From NCBI GenBank assembly GCA_002633005.1, contig NMRA01000032.1, forward strand, positions 352,911 through 416,910: DNA of 64,000 nucleotides. Direction: 5' to 3'. Below, piece by piece: positions 1 to 12,216 of the stretch. Position 1 is the stretch's first letter. Every line of letters begins with the position of its first letter. The position numbers and the translations under genes were made by a program. Below the pieces are notes generated by a model that saw only the letters and a program-made list of their open reading frames with translations, searched no databases and was not told the DNA's origin. Source of the stretch: Phoronis australis (lineage: Eukaryota; Phoronida; Phoronidae).

Positions 1-419
1 AGGTTTTAAGTGAATTAATACAACTAATCTAGGCTTCAATGTTGTGCGGATGGAACACTTGAATTGAACATACCGTATTCTACCGGGTTAATGCCCAGAG
101 TACTTAAATTTAAAAACTAGAAATCAGGGGTGCTTAAAATTAAATTTTTTGAGAGAAGTCGAAGTGTGGGTGCTTAACCCAATGGTCAATCAGTGTAATG
201 GAGATACATTTACAACACACTTCATGTGAAACAATCAGAAAAAAAACACTGCTGGAATGTAGACAAGCTGGTTGCGAAAAATCTTGTAATTCACGGGTAG
301 GTGGGCAGACCATCAGGGAAACTTGTTACTGAGCAGATAAGGCACACAACTGGGTCCCTTTAAGTCCACCCTTTGAACTTGATTCAAATAAATACTTAAT
401 TTCCTTAAAAAGAATTTAC
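1..419 (-). other. RyR: Start of RyR intron 2, with a dispersed repeat
   Basis: This lies downstream (on the minus strand) of the GTAAAT donor. No exon is visible. Positions about 60-190 carry a dispersed repeat (gggtgcttaa, a T-rich run, gagaagtcg, then gtgcttaa) that recurs in reverse orientation near 14980-15090. Confidence 0.6.
60..190 (+). repeat. Dispersed repeat, copy 1 (gggtgcttaa family)
   Basis: The order 'gggtgcttaaaa', A/T run, 'ttttttgagagaagtcg', 'gggtgcttaa' is matched on the reverse strand at about 14980-15090 (plus-strand ttaagcaccc, cgacttctcaaaaac, ttaagtgcc). No termini or target-site duplication are defined. Seen directly; class unknown. Confidence 0.5.
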
Positions 420-536
420 CTTGCCAGAAAGATTTTCCAAACAGCAATGCCTGTTACCGAATCCTTCGGCAGCGAGACTGACTCTGTCCGACCCATGGTC
501 TTTTGTAGCAACACAGCTCAGGCAAATATTGTCATT
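420..536 (-). CDS. RyR: Ryanodine receptor, coding exon 2 (N-terminal beta-trefoil)
   Basis: This 39-codon minus-strand exon starts after a TTTATTTACAG acceptor (AG at 537-538) and ends GGCAAG before a GTAAAT donor (418-419), both phase 0. It begins [13 protein letters not shown] and ends [20 protein letters not shown]. The [12 protein letters not shown] block is a signature of the RyR N-terminal domain A (Ins145_P3_rec type beta-trefoil), close to the fly sequence [19 protein letters not shown]. The human counterpart is 40 codons with the same boundaries: exon 3 of RYR2 starts at Asn57, right after the SNSK equivalent of LSGK here. The domain forms part of the cytosolic gating ring. The second Cys of HCC replaces the usual Phe/aromatic. 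The exon is too short to show as a long ORF. Exon 3 (expected to start N/V-PPDL) must lie below position 1. Confidence 0.92.
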
Positions 537-3500
537 CTGTAAATAAAGCAGTGATAGGTTTGTATGAAGAATCGCACAAACATAGACTGATATCTACATT
601 TCTATTCTTTCGGACATTAAGTAAGATATACTTCCTCACCTCAAACTTTTTTACCAGGATAAATAGTGACTTTTGTATTAATAGTGCTATGACTAAATGA
701 ATTATTCATGGTGGGAAGATTTCATTTGAGACTCACCTGAAGCACTAACTGAGCTTTTGTGAAAAAAGATGAAGTATTGCTATCGATATCGAGTCCTTAC
801 ACAAATTATCAATTTCTAATCTCAATCATTATTCAGTTTTGCCATTTCGTTTTGAATATCATGAACTAGCACGAAAGACATAGCATCTAACATGAATAGA
901 TTTCCACAATTATTCCATAATTTTCATGAAATACAGAAGATTAAAAAAGATACAAAAGATGTCCACTTTTGAGCAATTAACAAAGGCATCTATTTGTTGT
1001 TTCAATCACATTTTCAGCACAAAAGATAGATCTTTAAAGTCACTGTATCACAGTGATAAAAAAGTTAGTTCAAAAAGTCGCAACAAGGAGCAGATATTTC
1101 TTTATGAATTTTTTCCACATCAAGTGATGTTTTGACTGAAGTCAGAAGAGAACATAATGCAATAATCAGTCATCCCTGGCGTACTCATATCATGCTTAAA
1201 AGCCCATGCGAAAGATAGTTCACTCCCCACAGCCACAGCACCCAGTCTTGTGTGCCTAGCACATGTGTTCTTGTGGTTATTTTCCTGTTTTAGCCAGGAA
1301 GAAGTCATTTTCTAATGAATTCTTTTTATTAACAACAACTGATTGTATGAGTTTTTGGTCCCGGAATTGAGTGCCCCGAGAGAACAATGTTGTGTCTCTC
1401 GCCAGATATCCACTAACTACACGTTTTTACATTTTTGGTTAATATTACGAAGCTTCTTTCGTATACCAGAACATGTGAAGTGTCCTCTCATGGCCATAAC
1501 TGATTGGTGGAGTATCACAAACAATAAAGTATTGAATACAAAAACATCAAGAGATCTAAAATATTTATTGCTGTTTACCAAACTATTAAATACGCAGATA
1601 TTTTGACTTTATCTGAACGGAGCCAATATATCCCGTGCATTCAACAAAACTTGTGAAAGAGGGGATGTTGCCGTATTTATCACTAATGAATCACCTATAG
1701 CAAGACAAAAAAATGATCATACCACGGATAGGAATTACAGTTTGTTTGACACAGCAAACCTCCAATTAATTATAGGAAGGTGTTATGATGTGTCTAGTTG
1801 AGTCAGTGTCTGTGTTCACAAATTGTTGGATGAGTAACAACTAATAAGATATCTGGTTTTCCACAATATCAAAAAAGGGACAGAATTCATGGACTTCTTT
1901 CAAGGAATTAAGAGATTTAGAAACTAAGTAAAATTCCATATTTCTGTAACGGATACCATTATTCCAATATTTTTGTTCATTTTTAATTACCAAAAATTAC
2001 TTATATAAACTATCAATTGTGACATATTTTGGTTTCGAATCTTTCAACATCAATTTGCAGCAGACATGTTCATGTAGCTACTCCTTCTTTCTGAAGATGG
2101 CGCTGATCTTTTTCAAATTTTAAGTAACAATAAACATGGCATGCACCAAATTATACGTAAAACACAGTTGCAGCATAATTTATTTTGAACTAGCAAAACA
2201 GAAACTGGTAGTTTGCGAAAAGGAAAACAAGACAATTTTAAGTTTGTTTCCTACATTTTTGAAAAAGGAAAACCAGGTTATCTAGACAAAGGTATCAAGC
2301 TTGTAACTTTTTTCTATCTTGGGTAAATATCTATTTATTCTTGGAGTACTTTAGTTACTCAAGTGTTCAAAAACTGAGCAATCATCTCGAAATAACTGCT
2401 GCCCAAGGTACTACTGTAGAGCCAACAAAATGCTGGACATGATTGACAAATTGAAAACCAACACCACGGAATAACATTTGCATGATAAAAATGATATCAC
2501 AAGACCATACCGGGTTTTCCAGAATATATACTGTGCTTTTAAGACCAACAATAGTCATTTACCGGCTTCCCGCATTTTGAGAATCAGGTTGATGCCCGTT
2601 TTTCAGTAGAGAAAACAGGTTCTCAAATTCCCGGACTCCTGAAAGTGACTACTACGTTTACCGCTTTTTCGACACTATTCAGAATAAAAGTAATATATTA
2701 CAAAAAATATTCCATCAGAAGCGAATTGCTTAGAACAGGACATTTCCGTCCGAACTGGCAGCAAATCTATAATTGCATTATCTCGGGCTAAGAAATATCA
2801 GTCAATGACCACTTTCTAAGGAAAATGTATTTCATGCAACACTCAAAATGTCTGTTGAACCTCTTCATTACAAGACTTTAAGATAACAACTGCTTTGAAG
2901 TTAATCTTTGGAAGTTTGTTTGTAATCAAAGCCGCATTGAGATCTATGAAAAAAATGGCAAGAGCAAAGATTACAGACACTAGTGAATCTCTAATAGGAA
3001 TGAGCAAATGTATGTTTAATTATCTGATATATTACCAAACTGTTTCTCAAATATGCATTTTGTCCTGTTTAGCTGTCACCTATTTCAAGTTCTTATCAGA
3101 GGAGCCACAAAAGCTACTGCACTCACGGGGGGGGGGGTAATAGTCCCATACAGGAGTTCTTGATTTTGAGAACCACTTCCATGTCAGTTAGAAAACTAGT
3201 TCTCAAAATAGGGCCCTTGTAAGCGACTCTTAATCCGGCTCATTTCTTGACCTGTTGAGGGTTTTATGTTCTTCATAGCGCAAAGCAAGTCCTATTATGG
3301 GAAGGAAAAGTTTGAAACCAACTTTATAAGGGTAAATAGCCTATTAATAATTTTCATTTCAAGCCAGCTAAACAGGGCCAGGTGTATCTTTAAACTAACA
3401 GAAACATTTAAAACTGTTATAGCCTGCCTTGGGTCAAACAAATATCTTTGCTTTGATTTTGATCACTTACAGGCATTGAAGTGGGCCAGACTTCTTCCAA

Positions 3501-4474
3501 ACTCAAATAAGACATGATTTCTGAGTTTTTAAAGAATTAGCAGACTGTTATCACTTGAGAACAGACTCATCTAGTTGATCTGTCACAGTGGCAAGTTTCT
3601 TAGACCAAACACAGGTTAGAAGCAGCTTTAAAATGGCATCTGACATGTCATTGCCAACGATTTTGTCCACAACAGACAAGAACACAATATTGAAGCAATC
3701 TGCACTTTCACCAATTAAATGTACATGTAAACACTTCAATGTGTCGATTTATTATTTTTTTCATTCACCAAGAGTCTTGAATTATAGTGTACTCAATCTA
3801 ATGAGAATTTGATGGCCAATAAAACTGCTCTGTTGAATTAACGATACATTTCCTGCCAAGAACTGAATGTGGTACGAAATGCATGAAAAACATTGCAGTG
3901 AATTTAGTTCAAATAAACACTTTCCAGCTATTTCCAACGTCAAAATCCTTGATATTGTCATCATAGTGGAAACTTGTTTTCAGCTTTGACATTGCCAACA
4001 ATTCAATCTCAACCAGACAATTTGTGTATTCTAACAAAACCAAAGATGCTTAACTATCTTCCCAGTATTTGATTGCCAAGACTCGGGCCTTTTCCACAGA
4101 AATACTTTCAATTATCTAAAAAAAAGTTGGAAATGTATTTCACATTTCAAAGAACACGACACTCCAAGAATTATGTACCGTAAGTAGAGACTCGTACAAA
4201 GCCCACAGCGGATCTATTTCTGAAATTTACAGAGCTGTGCCAGTGTACACCTATTCCTGTCAAAAATAACAAAAACTAGAAATAAAATTTCCACTGGATC
4301 CTGGTCAAACTTGTAAAATTCAAAGACAGCCCAAAATAGTTGTCTTAAGTGACACGAATATTGCATTTTTGAGTTCAGCCCCACGATAGATGCAAACTCA
4401 AGCTCTCACAGGTAACAGCCTTATGCTATGTTAGCAAAGGTTAAAGGGCAATATAGCAAATGCCTGAGTATTTT
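537..4474. other. Intronic stretch without genes
   Basis: AT-rich sequence with no exon or RNA gene that I can support. It holds a G homopolymer at about 3126-3137. It also has two relatives of a dispersed motif (ggttctcaaa-t/at-cccgg or ggccc, then gtga-act) at about 2570-2660 and 3150-3235; a third lies near 45830-45980. Confidence 0.5.
2570..2660. repeat. Dispersed 'ggttctcaaa' repeat fragment
   Basis: Block 'ggttctcaaattcccgg' followed by 'ctcctgaaagtgactac'. Similar order (tagttctcaaaatagggccc, ttgtaagcgact) at 3185-3230 and (ggttctcaaaatgtgggacc, cctgcaggtgat) at 45908-45945. Probably remnants of one transposon family; ends not defined. Confidence 0.4.
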
Positions 4475-4882
4475 AAGTGCCGTCCACACACAGACGTCCA
4501 CACACCGACTTATCCTAGAACAAGTTACACCTAGAAAGAGTTGCCGCTAGGTTTGGAGGCTGTGTGGATGCTATATTTAAACTAATGCAACTTACCCCAC
4601 CTGTGACAATTTATTCTACCTTATCGAGGTAGGGCAACGTGCACCATTTCTTATTCCTGTGTGCTCACAAACTTGGGGCAAGGCACAAGTAATTATCAGC
4701 TCCGGCTACGTATAGACGGGTCGCCGTTTTTGCACTACGTGTACGTCGACACCCATGGAACGACAACTTCTGCCTTACCCCTGTTATCGGATGTGTGTGT
4801 GTGTGGGGGGGGGTATGCTCCACTTAACAGTGGGTTAACTTGCACCAGTGCAAACTGGGTAAACTGGGTGTGGACGGGACTT
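4475..4882. mobile_element. MITE, 'CCGTCCACACA' family, copy 1
   Basis: Left end aagtgccgtccacacac (4475 onward) and right end gtgtggacgggactt (to 4882) are inverted copies of each other, giving terminal inverted repeats around a ~400 bp non-coding body. The body holds short blocks (cttatcctagaacaagtta, gtttggaggctgtgtgg) shared with the copies at 32729-32924 and 42731-42945. A small GT/G tract sits at 4794-4814. ORFs crossing it have no coding support. Confidence 0.65.
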
Positions 4883-6269
4883 GAAGCACATTCAAATGAT
4901 AAAGACGCCACCCTCCACTTCAAGTACAAAAACAACCGCTTTTGCTGTTTTATAGCCCATAAAATCCAGAAATCCACCCAGCATAACTACACTAACAAAA
5001 CTACATTTTTAACCCTAAAAACTATCATGTCCTTAACCAAATGGCTCCAGCACATTATCCACAGAGATTACTTTAGATAATCTCAACCTTATAGATGACA
5101 AATTTGTGCAAACCTATCAGTTGATTTTAAATTTTGAGTACTGAATTAAGGAGTGTACCGTATTCAGAAATTTTTGTCTGATCACAAGTTTAGCATAGTT
5201 TATCATATGCAAAAGATTTCTACAATACCAATTCAATAAACATTCTTGATTTAACAATGGAATGTGGAAGTGTCCACAATAAACATGTAGACGATATTTT
5301 TTCAGGGTTAAACAAATCGAAAACTCAGAACTCTGGCTTGGAGTTAAACAGAGCATCCATGTTTAAAAACAAAATCTCTGTAAAGTCCAACACGAGGGTT
5401 GACCCCAAGTAGGCTTAATAAGCACGAAGATCTAATGACATCAGTTGTAGGAGTTGAATGAACTAACACTAGAAAGTTGACGATCTATTGTGTTTGTCAA
5501 TTAAAAGTGCTTTCCCACTAGAGGTGAAATTTTGCTTTTAACAGAGTAGTGGGTAAGGTCAGAGCCAAACTTTGGTGACCTTATTAGTATAGGTTGCGGC
5601 AACAATATAGGATCACGCTAGACTCAATGAGATAGATATCCACCAAATCCTGGTTTGGAATTGATTTCAAGGGTACCTCACGTTATAATTAAACTTCTCC
5701 ACTTTCTAAACCAGGCACTAACACATATTTTTCAATATTCTTAGACTGTTGCACTACATTTTATAGTCAAATCCAATTACATCAACATTTCTTATTGTTA
5801 TACTTAATTTTCTAGTTAAATTGAATTATATTGACACAACACTTCACAATCATAGCAAATCAAATTTAACAAAATATACAGTTAAAACAGCACAGACACA
5901 CTACACAAAAACTTTTAAAAACCAAGGATAGAAGAACCACTGCCTGGTTGCATGGATAGATTCAACTAAGCTTCCAAAATCTTGCATATTTGTTTCGTTC
6001 TTTATTCACAGATGTAGTATTTTTCAGTCATTTTATCTTTTGTATGAGCTCCTCTTTGACTAATGACATTTTCTAATAATTATATATAAAAATTGATCCC
6101 TTAATTAAGTCAAAATAATTAGGGACTTAGTCCTTAAATTAAGGGCGTCGCATGAAAAGATCCCTACTTATTTTCAGTAATAACAATAATTCAACATAGA
6201 GTTAACTCAGAATTTGTATCAAAGTCGCAAATTGACTTAGTTATAAGACTGAAACATCATAAAAAGGAC

Positions 6270-6465
6270 AATCAGTGAATACATGAGTCCATTAATACGC
6301 AGATTTAGGGAACCTAGTTGAGTCCCTGGGGAATATTTTATGCAACCCTCACAGACCTTGCTCAAGGGTCTAGCAGAGACGTTTGTTGAGATTTGAACTC
6401 TCCATCTTTCAGTTGAGAGGGACACTATGCCAGACTGCAATTGCCTCTTGGCACTAATTTCATGT
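6270..6465 (-). mobile_element. Possible tRNA-derived SINE (reverse orientation)
   Basis: On the minus strand a B-box-like GAGTTCAAATCTC (plus 6388-6400) follows a weak A-box-like TGGCATAGTG (plus 6423-6432), then acccttgagcaaggtctgtg, a phrase typical of SINE bodies. The A-to-B distance (about 32 nt) is shorter than the tRNA norm, so this is tentative. Confidence 0.35.
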
Positions 6466-7347
6466 ACAAGCAAAACAAATTGCTGAGAAGTTCAACAAAG
6501 ACATCAAGAAAAATAACCTTTTGAAAATGCAGATTGCTAATTTGATGGTTGAACAAAAATACCAACAGAACATGTTCCCAGGAAAGCTTAACTGTTAGAG
6601 CTTTTCATTTCAGGATACGAAAGATATATAAAGGTTAGAAATTTTGTATTTTCAAATCAGACAACCTTGGTTGTAGCAATCAAAATATTGAGCTATTTTA
6701 ATGGGTTTTTTGTTGAGGAATTAGAGACAAAAACAATACTCAAGTTTCCCACAACACTGAATGCTATGCAAGTGAAAGATCTTGGTTGATGAATTGCAGA
6801 GGTTGCTGAATAAATAGTTGAGATTTTCAAGCAACGAGATTTGTAGCTATTCTCAGTACTCCAGTTAGCCAGTCACAAGTTAAACACTGACATGGACTAT
6901 GACTGTTTTTTGTCATAACTGAGAGCTAATGTTTACACTAACTTCTATAAACATCAAACAGGGATGGCACGCCCTCCTACCAGCACATGAAACTGAGTAT
7001 AAAGCACCAAAACCTTATCTTACTCTAAGCCAAATGACAGTGAGTTTGAGTTACATGCTTAGGGAGACATTAACGGTTTCACAGCGGAAAAACACATTTT
7101 GGAATCATTGTTAGCACTAAGCAGAGTCATCAAACAACAAAATCCATCTGTTGGGTTTTGTGATTTTATTATCCATTGTGTTCCATACAATTTCTGAAAT
7201 CAAGGCTGGGGACTTAACCAGGGCTGGGTTGCATAAAACTTTGGTGCATTGTTCAACAATAACATGGTGCGTGATAATACCACGTCATTGTTGCTATGCA
7301 GCATATAACTTTTATGCAACTGGGCCTAGATGTTTAAAATCATCTAG

Positions 7348-7548
7348 TGGGTCTTTTAGCTCTACTAGCAGAGCGTTTGTCTGAACCTGCAAGGATTCCA
7401 GGTTCGATTCTGTGCTGAGGGTGGTCTGAAGGAATCTCTTTCCTTGTCCTTTGAAATCTCTGGAGCAACCGCAACAGAAATAGATATGTACGCCCATGAT
7501 GGTGAAACAATCGCAAAAACTCAACAGGTGATGTTAAATAAATAAATC
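7348..7548 (+). mobile_element. tRNA-derived SINE
   Basis: A-box-like tagctctactagcag at about 7356 and B box ggttcgattct at 7401-7411 are 45 nt apart, as in a tRNA. A non-tRNA body follows, ending in a taaataaataaat tail (about 7535-7548). It is not a functional tRNA gene: no credible acceptor stem closes the structure. It is inserted in RyR intron 1, antisense to the gene. Confidence 0.6.
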
Positions 7549-8268
7549 GTAATTATTCACAGCTCATTTTTGCATGAAGGGAGGCATGGTTGACCTTTAA
7601 AATCTTTCACACACCTTAAAGGTACAATCCTATTTTTGAGTATGTCAAATTAAACACTCTGAGACTTCACCCAAATGAAGGTATGTGATGACACTGATGA
7701 GAAGCAAGCTTCGGAAATTAATTACCTGTTGTTAAATGTGTGTCATTATCCAGTGAGACTGTGAACAGTCTGTCTGAACTGTCAGACATCTGTAGCATGA
7801 GAGATGTCTTGATCAGGCGTGCACCTTGAAAAATCACTGCTTTCAAACCCATGACTCTGATCAAGGTATTGTTCAACTATGTTGTTCTTCACGTAGTCGA
7901 ATTAGGGCAAACATTTTCCAGTTTGAGACAGTAAAAAATATTGTTTTGCTGAAAGTCGGAGCTTGCACCAAATGTTAGAAAGAAGCAGAGTTCAAGAATT
8001 ACGATAAATGACAACCGGTCATTCACCTTCCTGTCACATTGTCACATGGGTATACCAGAAAACTTTGCATTGATAGCTTATTTCGAGAATTTTATGACCT
8101 GCCAGTTCTAACTGGTGGCATTGAGAAAGACCCAGATGAGGGCAAAATACAAACATGTTCCTGTGAGGAGTCAAAGGCTGTCCATGATACCGTATTATAC
8201 ATATAATATATAATACTGCTAGTAACAGAATGGTTATATTTTTTATCGAACAAATTACCAACACTCCT

Positions 8269-8321
8269 TCAGAAGTTTTTGTAGAAGCCAGCTAGTACCA
8301 ACTGGCTTCTACAAAATCTGA
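8269..8321. repeat. Perfect short hairpin
   Basis: ttttgtagaagccag (8277-8291) and ctggcttctacaaaa (8302-8316) are exact reverse complements around a 10-nt loop. The stem can be extended outward to tcaga/tctga with a small bulge, giving about 20 paired bases. It may be a fold-back remnant of a MITE; it is short for an animal pre-miRNA. Confidence 0.6.
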
Positions 8322-8348
8322 GTAAGTGCTGGGAAAACCGACTTAGCT

Positions 8349-8458
8349 AAGACAAAGCTTAAATTTCAGTCAGTTTTAAGATAAATCTTAAATTTGTCCA
8401 CTGATTTCAAGAAAGATATCTCAAGTTTGACTTCAGTTTTTGAATTAAGCTTTGTCTT
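8349..8458. repeat. Inverted repeat (fold-back)
   Basis: aagacaaagcttaa (8349-8362) and ttaagctttgtctt (8445-8458) are exact reverse complements about 82 nt apart. The interior is itself partly self-complementary (tttaagataaatcttaaa). It lies 30 bp from the hairpin at 8269-8321. Confidence 0.55.
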
Positions 8459-8859
8459 AATTTTGACTACCTTACCAGATATAGAAGTTTTAAAATTCAG
8501 AAGTTGACACATATGTTAGACTTGACTAAAAATGAACTAAAGTCAGCTTCTTGGAAGGGGGGGGCTGTTGAATAAGCCAGTCAATATAGGACTAACCAGG
8601 TATGTCAGGGATTGTAACTACTTAATCTCCACCCACAGGTGAATACAATGACCCTCAATAGAATAGGTTACCTAATCAGGTATGTAATTCTTTACCATAA
8701 CAAACACCAGGATATTTCTATTCTGGCCAGTTTTTAATGAAAGACAGCAGACACTGTGCCCAGCAATATCAAGAGGATGAAAATTTGACTGTCAAGAGGC
8801 ATTGTATAGCCAGCAAATCAAGAAGGTGAAACCTGAATTGTCACCCTCAGAGGACAATG

Positions 8860-10726
8860 ATGTGGGTCAAGCAAGGAACATTCGCATTTCATTTTTTAAT
8901 CCTTTCTTTTTGTTTCCACAATGCATTTTACATATGCTAACAATAGACATGAATAATTAAAGCTATACTTCGCCCTCTTTAGCTGGCTAAACAAGAGCAA
9001 TGCAGAGCGTTGAAATGCACCCATGAATGCAACGCAAACGGAGTGCTTCTAGGGTTGTTTATTTGTTTAAAAAAATAGCCACTAGATGGTGAAAAAACGT
9101 CCAAAACCATCTGAAAACAGGAACATGCCACCGCTTCTTTAACAGAAAGCTATTTACCAAATTTCATAAAAATCTGTCATGGAACTTCAGAGAAACAAAC
9201 GAAAACAGAAAAAATGAAATTGCCACTATGGGGCACAGCATTCATTGGATCCGTCTAAAAGACCTCGTTGTCTGTTGTTAGCTTCATATAAATACAATTA
9301 CTAAATTTAATAAAGATCCTGCAGTGAGTTTAAGAGATGCAGCTATGGGCGCAAAACAAAACAAAACTACCACTAGGAGGCGCCACAGTATTCGGATTCG
9401 TTATCATCAAATGTCCTCTTCACACTGAGAACATATACGCCAATTTTCAAAATCATCCTTAGAATGGTTTGGTTGATCGAGGGGTGGACGCCAAAAAATA
9501 AGACTCGAAAACACCAAAAATGGCCACTAGGTGGCGCAAAGTACCTCGATTCCATTCGAAAGCGGAAGAATAGCATCATCTCACCAATAAATGCCTATAT
9601 TCCAAACTTTCTGATAATCTGTTGAGGACCTTTGGAGACACAGAAGTAAGCCTAAAAAATGAAAATTGCCAGTAGGGGGCACACTGGTAGTCAGATCCAT
9701 CCGAAAGTTGTTGTCATCCGTTGTCAACATCAATTTAATACACTAGCTAAATTTAGCAAAGATGCTGCTAACGGTTAAGGACATACAGCCANATGTGGGT
9801 CAAACAAGGAACATTTGCATTTCATTTTTTGAATCCTTTCTTTTTTGTTTCCACAATGCATTTTACATATGCTAACACAAGACATGAGTAATTAAAGCTA
9901 TACTTCGCCCTCTTTAGCTGGCTAAACAAGAGCAATGCAGAGCGTTGAAATGCACCCATGAATGCAACGCAAACGGAGTGCTTCTAGGGTTGTTTATTTG
10001 TTTTAAAAAATAGCCACTAGATGGTGAAAAAACGTCCAAAACCATCTGAAAACGGGAACATGCCACCACTTCTTTAACAGAAAGCTATTTACCAAATTTC
10101 ATAAAAATCTGTCATGGAACTTCAGAGAAACAAACGAAAACAGAAAAAATGAAATTGCCACTATGGGGCACAGCATTCATTGGATCCGTCTAAAAGACTT
10201 CATTGTCTGTTGTTAGCTTCATATAAATACAATTACTAAATTTAATAAAGATCCTGAAGTGAGTTTAAGAGATTCAGCTATGGGCGCAAAACAAAACAAA
10301 ACTACCACTAGGAGGCGCCACAGTATTCGGATTCGTTATCATCAAATGTCCTCTTCACACTGAGAACATATACGCCAATTTTCAAAATCATCCTTAGAAT
10401 GGTTTGGTTGATCGAGGGGTGGACGCCAAAAAATAAGAATCGAAAACACCAAAAATGGCCACTAGGACGCGCAAAGTACCTCGATTCCATTCGAAAGCGG
10501 AAGAATAGCATCATCTCACCAATAAATGCCTATATTCCAAACTTTCTGATAATCTGTTGAGGACTTTTGGAGACACAGAAGTAAGCCTAAAAAATGAAAA
10601 TTGCCAGTAGGGGGCACACTGGTAGTCAGATCCATCCGAAAGTTGTTGTCATCCGTTGTCAACATCATTTTAATACACTAGCTAAATTTAGCAAAGATGC
10701 TGCTAACGGTTAAGGACATACAGCCA
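8860..10726. repeat. Tandem duplication with 'n' at the junction (probable allelic misjoin 1)
   Basis: Copy 1 is 8860-9791 and copy 2 is 9793-10726; the single ambiguous base at 9792 separates them. Copy 1 breaks off at 'acatacagcca', which in copy 2 continues as 'tgggcgc'. Copy 2 restarts at 'atgtgggtcaa', as at 8860. Differences are scattered single bases and tiny indels. Both copies hold the left part of the TIR element at 8956-11870. Confidence 0.85.
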
Positions 10727-11870
10727 TGGGCGCAAAAAAAACAAAACTGCCACTAGGAGGCACCACAGTAGTCTAAGTAGTCGGAAAATCATCGTCAACT
10801 TCGTAGTAAGAACATACATGCCAATTTTCACAATCATCCTTAGAGCGGTTTGGTTGATAGAGGGGTTAATGTCAAAAAACAGAGCAGGTGGCGCAAGCTA
10901 TGTCAAATCTATCCGAAAACCGCAGGAAAGCGTCATTTCACTAATAGATGCCTATATTTCAAATTTTATGAAAATGCGTTGAGGATCTTTGAAGATACAG
11001 AGATAAACGTAAAAAAATTAAATTGCCATTAGGGGCCACACCGGTAGTCAGATCCTTCCGAAAGTCGTCACCATCTATTGTCAACATCATATAAATACAC
11101 CTGCAGAATTTAGTAAATGTCCTGCCAACGGTTCAGGAGATACAGCCATGGGCGTGAAAAGAAACAAAACTGTCACTAGGAAGCGCCACAGTAGTCGAAA
11201 TCATCAGAAAATCATCATCAGCCGTCCTCTTCATAGTAAAAACATACATGCCAATTTCCACAATCATCCTTAGAGCGGTTTGGTTGATAGAGGGGTAGAC
11301 GCCAAAAAACAGACTAGAAAACGGCAAAAACGGCCACTAGGTGACGCAAACTACGTCGAATCCACTCGAAAACGTGAGGATAGCGTCACCTCACTAATAG
11401 ATGCCTATATGCCAAGTTTTATAAAAATACGTTGAGGACCTTTGAAGATATAGAGGTAAGCATAAAAAACTAAAATTGCCACTAGGGGGCACACCAGTTG
11501 TCAGATCCGTCCGAAAGTTCGCTTATGCTGTCCCATCCCTGATAGAAACGTGCAAAATTTCATGAACGTACGTCAAAGGGTTTTGGAGACAGAGCAGCGG
11601 ATGCCGGACGGACGCCGGACGGAGATGACGGCATAATGCGTCCACATATAAATATGTGGGTGCATAAAAATAAAAATCAAATCAGCCTTTTAACTCTCCT
11701 AAAATCAGTCTCATACTAATCCTTAACGTGTTTGAATTCTATTTCCGTTACCAACTCCAGTCATAAATGGAATCCAATCACGGAAAGTCTGAGATCGATT
11801 TTATGAAAGTAAAAGGCCTAATTTGATTTTTGTTTTTTAGCCAGCTCAAACGGGGAAACGCAGCTTTAAT
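8956..11870. mobile_element. Non-autonomous TIR element made of ~147-bp monomers
   Basis: Left end attaaagctatacttcgccc...tttagctggctaaa and right end tttagccagctcaaacgggg...cagctttaat are imperfect inverted repeats of about 35 bp. They are flanked by the direct repeat gaata (8951-8955 and 11871-11875), a 5-bp target-site duplication. The body is a tandem array of related monomers about 147 bp apart, each with a ccactagg-type box, followed by a gccggacggacgccggacgg tail near 11600. No transposase ORF is visible. The length is inflated by the probable allelic misjoin; the real element is about 2.0 kb. A lone right-end fragment lies at 44748-44795. Confidence 0.75.
9079..11492 (+). repeat. Monomer array with CTCF-like boxes
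   Basis: Boxes related to ccactaggtggcgc start near 9079, 9223, 9370, 9524 and 9669. After the misjoined second copy they continue near 10604, 10750, 10882, 11026, 11173, 11334 and 11479. Most spacings are 144-147 bp, with outliers near 132, 154 and 161. The monomers alternate in three types (gggggcac, aggaggcgc, aggtggcgc), so the larger period is about 420-455 bp. The 9524 (ccactaggtggcgc) and 9669 (ccagtagggggcac) boxes fit the animal CTCF core consensus; others carry one or more changes. Confidence 0.7.
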
Positions 11871-12216
11871 GAATAGGCCTACTGTCAGTGAACTAAGGAA
11901 GTTATCTGAAAACCTAATTTGATCAGAAATTAGACTTGTGGCAACTCCTCAAGGTTGTTGACCAGCAGCACAGATGCCAGCTCTCCAGGAGTGTTCTGGG
12001 TGTCTCTAGTATTTCAATAGTGTACAGGAATGGACTGCCTGTTTTTCAGTCTTTCATAACAATAGCAAAGCTATTGAAACTGGTGGTCATTAGTTTAACA
12101 CAACAGACTGTGGATGGGACCTAAATGACGATTCCTGCACTTGTACTTCCTTTCTGGGCTGGGCTATTCAGAATCCGTAAGGGGTTGCATGACTAAGAGT
12201 TGGGTTCACAAAGACC

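Noticed and set aside
1-419. RyR exon 3
   Set aside because: No PPDL-like minus-strand reading is visible here; it must lie outside the window.
7348-7425. Functional tRNA gene
   Set aside because: A and B boxes are present but there is no closing acceptor stem, and a SINE body with an A/T tail follows.
9373-10514. Two identical 68-codon minus-strand ORFs (9373-9579 and 10308-10514)
   Set aside because: They lie in the monomer-array element and are copied by the misjoin; no transposase features.
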